64,000 nt of DNA, taken from assembly GCA_913062815.1 (NCBI GenBank), contig CAJXWZ010000008.1, positions 62,001-126,000 of the forward strand, given 5' to 3'. The notes below the pieces were generated by a model. It searched no databases. It was not told where the DNA came from and saw only the letters and a list, made by a program, of their open reading frames with translations. The stretch is from an uncultured Colwellia sp. Its GTDB lineage: Bacteria; Pseudomonadota; Gammaproteobacteria; Enterobacterales; Alteromonadaceae. Positions 62,096 to 64,000 of this stretch are shown here, one piece after another (position 1 is the stretch's first letter; each line of letters begins with the position of its first letter). The position numbers were made by a program, and so were the translations under genes.

Positions 62096-62437
62096 ATGAA
62101 AACATTCACAAAATCGCTGAATAACATGGCCTTTATCACTACTTTGTTTTTATCAAGCATCGCGAATGCCCAGCACTTTACCGTAAGTAATGCTGCTGAT
62201 TATCCATATAAAAACCTGGTAAACCGCACCGATCAGGTTAAAGTTTTCTATACAACTAACAAGCAAAACATTAGCTGTAGGGTGGAAGTAGAATTAGACA
62301 AAATGACATGGTCTTCTGCAGAAAAAACTATTCTCAGCGAGCCTTCTACAAATGAATTATTGGTTAACTGCCTTTCTAGAGAGACAGCAAAGCAAATATT
62401 AACGCAAACATTCCTTCAGTTTGGTCAAGGCCTATAG
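62096..62437 (+). CDS. Small exported protein of unknown function
   Basis: A 113-residue protein with a signal peptide (1-25, ending ANA). The mature part has two cysteines (NISCRVEVELDKMTWSSAEK, ELLVNCLSRETAKQ), probably a disulfide. Good ribosome binding site (GAGAG). Divergent from the LysR gene and therefore its likely target. The end overlaps the convergent LysE gene by 6 bp. Confidence 0.7.
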   Translation: MKTFTKSLNNMAFITTLFLSSIANAQHFTVSNAADYPYKNLVNRTDQVKVFYTTNKQNISCRVEVELDKMTWSSAEKTILSEPSTNELLVNCLSRETAKQILTQTFLQFGQGL

Positions 62438-63025
62438 GGCTGGATAAATTGAGATAATCAACAAAGCCGCCATAGTAAAATTAAAATATCTTAAATACTT
62501 TTGGTTAGTTAGAAACACCTGCATTCTTTGCCCTAATACTATCCATGAACTGATACAAGGTAAATTAATCAAGCCAAAAGTTAAAGAAACTAACAATACT
62601 GCAGCCAAACTCTTAGAAGGTGCATAAATACTGATAGCTGTGAGTGCCATTGTCCATGCCTTCGGGTTGACCCATTGAAACAAAGCCGCTTGCATAAAAG
62701 TGAAAGGCTTGGTATTCGAAGACTTTTGTTCTCCATCGCTATTTGAAAAGGCAATTTTTATCGCTAAATATATTAAATAGACGATGCTGAGTACTTTCAG
62801 TATGTCGTAAGTTACCGGAAAGCGATCAAATACCTGCATAACCCCTAATCCCACTAAAAATATCATTAGGGTGAAGCCTATACCTACACCTAATAAGTGT
62901 GGAATCGTTTGTTTAAAGCCAAAATTAACACCGGAGTTCATTAGCATTATATTGTTTGGTCCTGGCGTAATAGAGGAGACAAAGGCAAACACTGTTAACG
63001 CCGATAATATTTCGTAGTTCATCAT
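62432..63025 (-). CDS. LysE family translocator
   Basis: The start is placed at ATG 63025 (a GTG codon just before and an ATG just after are alternatives). The 197-residue protein has six helices. SSITPGPNNIMLMNSGVNFG is the LysE signature and FQWVNPKAWTMALTAIS the second one. LysE-type proteins export amino acids such as lysine, threonine or homoserine. Divergent from an Lrp-type regulator gene, a common pairing. Confidence 0.92.
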   Translation of the reverse strand: MMNYEILSALTVFAFVSSITPGPNNIMLMNSGVNFGFKQTIPHLLGVGIGFTLMIFLVGLGVMQVFDRFPVTYDILKVLSIVYLIYLAIKIAFSNSDGEQKSSNTKPFTFMQAALFQWVNPKAWTMALTAISIYAPSKSLAAVLLVSLTFGLINLPCISSWIVLGQRMQVFLTNQKYLRYFNFTMAALLIISIYPAL

Positions 63026-63123
63026 CACATTTCTTGATAGCTTGTTAGTTAATACAATTTTAAATGATTTATGATAGAATTTTCGCGCGAATACAGCTTA
63101 TTTATTCACTATTAAGACAACAA

Positions 63124-63576
63124 ATGTTTAAAAAAGACAACTACAACGACATAATATTGCGCGAATTGAAAATTAATGGCCGTATTGCCAATTCTGAATT
63201 AGCAGAAAAAATTGGCCTTTCACCTTCTGCTTGTTTACGAAGAGTACAAGAGCTAGAGCACAGTGGGGTCATTAAAGGCTATCGCGCGGTATTAGATACA
63301 GAATTAATGGGCAACAGTTTTATTGCTTATGTGGGTATAGGCTTAAATGAGCACTCCATTGAATCACAACTCGCGTTTGAACACGCAATCAAACCCGCTA
63401 CTGAAGTTAAAGAGTGCCATAACGTAACAGGTTCATTTGAGTATTTGTTACGCATTGAGACCAAAGATATTAAGTCATTTAAAGCATTTCATGCTGATGT
63501 GCTAGGTTCAATCCCACAAGTCAGTGCAATAACAACGCATGTAGTGATGGACTCACCAAAAGACGAGCGTATTTAA
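63124..63576 (+). CDS. Lrp/AsnC family transcriptional regulator
   Basis: The start is placed at ATG 63124 (MFKKDNYNDIILREL), giving 150 residues, the usual length; a frame extending to 63064 has no ribosome binding site. The helix-turn-helix reads NSELAEKIGLSPSACLRRVQ and the C-terminal RAM domain includes VKECHNVTGSFEYLLRIETK. It senses an amino acid and probably controls the divergent LysE gene. Confidence 0.92.
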   Translation: MFKKDNYNDIILRELKINGRIANSELAEKIGLSPSACLRRVQELEHSGVIKGYRAVLDTELMGNSFIAYVGIGLNEHSIESQLAFEHAIKPATEVKECHNVTGSFEYLLRIETKDIKSFKAFHADVLGSIPQVSAITTHVVMDSPKDERI

Positions 63577-63643
63577 AAAGACACCTCATTGCTATATGAT
63601 GAACGATTAGTTTATTGAATAAAAAAACGACATAAGGTGTTCA

Positions 63644-64000
63644 ATGAAAAACCCATGTAAAATAATCTCATTATTAATGCTGCTATTATGTTGGGCCTCA
63701 TTTGGCTTTTCAGAAACAATTAACACCACCTCGGCTTCTACACCTGAACTCATCAAGCAATTGCAAGCTGGCGGCCATATTATTTACATGCGCCATGGAA
63801 AAACCAACAGAAAAAACGCAGAACGTAATAAAAAGCTGGTTGATTTTAAGCGCTGCGAAACACAGCGAAACTTATCTGTTGAAGGTGTCGCCCAAGTCAA
63901 AGAAATTGGCCGAATAATTAAAACACTCAACATTCCTATAGGCCAAGTTGCCTCAAGCCCGTATTGCAGAACAAAAAATACCGCCAAATATGTTTTTGGT
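63644..64000 (+). CDS. Histidine phosphatase family protein, exported, C-terminus beyond window
   Basis: Open from ATG 63644 (AAGGTG upstream) to the window edge, 119 residues. Signal peptide about 1-23. The catalytic RHG motif is at 50-52 in GGHIIYMRHGKTN. The conserved regions RCETQRNLSVEGVAQVKEIG and VASSPYCRTKNTAKY are typical of secreted members of the phosphoglycerate mutase-like superfamily. The rest is outside the window. Confidence 0.85.
   Translation, partial: MKNPCKIISLLMLLLCWASFGFSETINTTSASTPELIKQLQAGGHIIYMRHGKTNRKNAERNKKLVDFKRCETQRNLSVEGVAQVKEIGRIIKTLNIPIGQVASSPYCRTKNTAKYVFG

Overview
The window looks like a chromosomal stretch of a marine gammaproteobacterium of the Alteromonadales, most like Colwellia or Thalassotalea. 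This is an inference from the AT-rich sequence, the gammaproteobacterial gene neighbourhoods (yicC / rph-pyrE, bioH / gntX ... nfuA) and the way the cytochrome c oxidase assembly genes are strung together. No tRNA, rRNA, complete insertion sequence, prophage or CRISPR array was seen. Both ends cut genes: an RHS-type secreted protein on the left and a histidine phosphatase on the right.

Layout. 1-7.2 kb: the RHS-type protein, a gene-poor gap, yicC, and then a four-gene block (DM13 lipoprotein, GMC flavoprotein, Tat-exported partner subunit, thioredoxin-like protein) lying between yicC and rph-pyrE. 7.3-18.4 kb: rph-pyrE, a putative SprA-type metalloprotease, bioH and gntX back to back, a large M14 peptidase, nfuA behind an IscR-like site, VanZ, MATE and polysaccharide deacetylase genes. 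18.4-27.3 kb: a complete caa3-type cytochrome c oxidase locus on the minus strand (ctaC, ctaD, ctaG, ctaE, then SURF1, a Cx3C membrane protein, heme A and heme O synthases, SCO). 27.9-30.5 kb: lexA with two adjoining SOS boxes and a tonB / sigma factor / TonB-like operon. 30.9-35.7 kb: a 2-oxoacid:ferredoxin oxidoreductase operon whose third gene carries its own ferredoxin and NAD(P)H-type flavin modules. 35.8-44.4 kb: amino-acid symporter, NYN protein, diguanylate cyclase, plsB, a stand-alone mlaC-like gene with a TetR regulator, and an EAL-HDOD protein. 44.9-57.8 kb: a more accessory region with a 1345-residue membrane protein, a divergent ToxR/CadC-like TPR regulator, a secreted SUMF1-domain protein, an AraC regulator, a DUF3703 pair and a serine hydrolase. 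57.8-64 kb: a short cyanide-insensitive-type cytochrome bd oxidase with a GbsR/MarR regulator, LysR, LysE and Lrp-type genes.

The most notable signals are regulatory or structural. The TetR gene and the mlaC-like gene each have a matching palindrome placed exactly between candidate -35 and -10 boxes. The first 84 bp of the heme O synthase gene are duplicated 140 bp upstream, making a 47-codon leader ORF whose stop overlaps the real start as ATGA; a similar duplication (137 bp offset) precedes the VanZ gene 4.3 kb away. A 36-bp inverted repeat precedes the GbsR-type regulator. The strongest candidates for undescribed biology are the TonB-domain protein in the position of an anti-sigma factor, the 1345-residue protein with its divergent regulator, and the DM13/GMC/thioredoxin cassette.

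Everything here was read by eye from sequence and translation. Family names rest on remembered motifs and lengths; no search or structure prediction was run.
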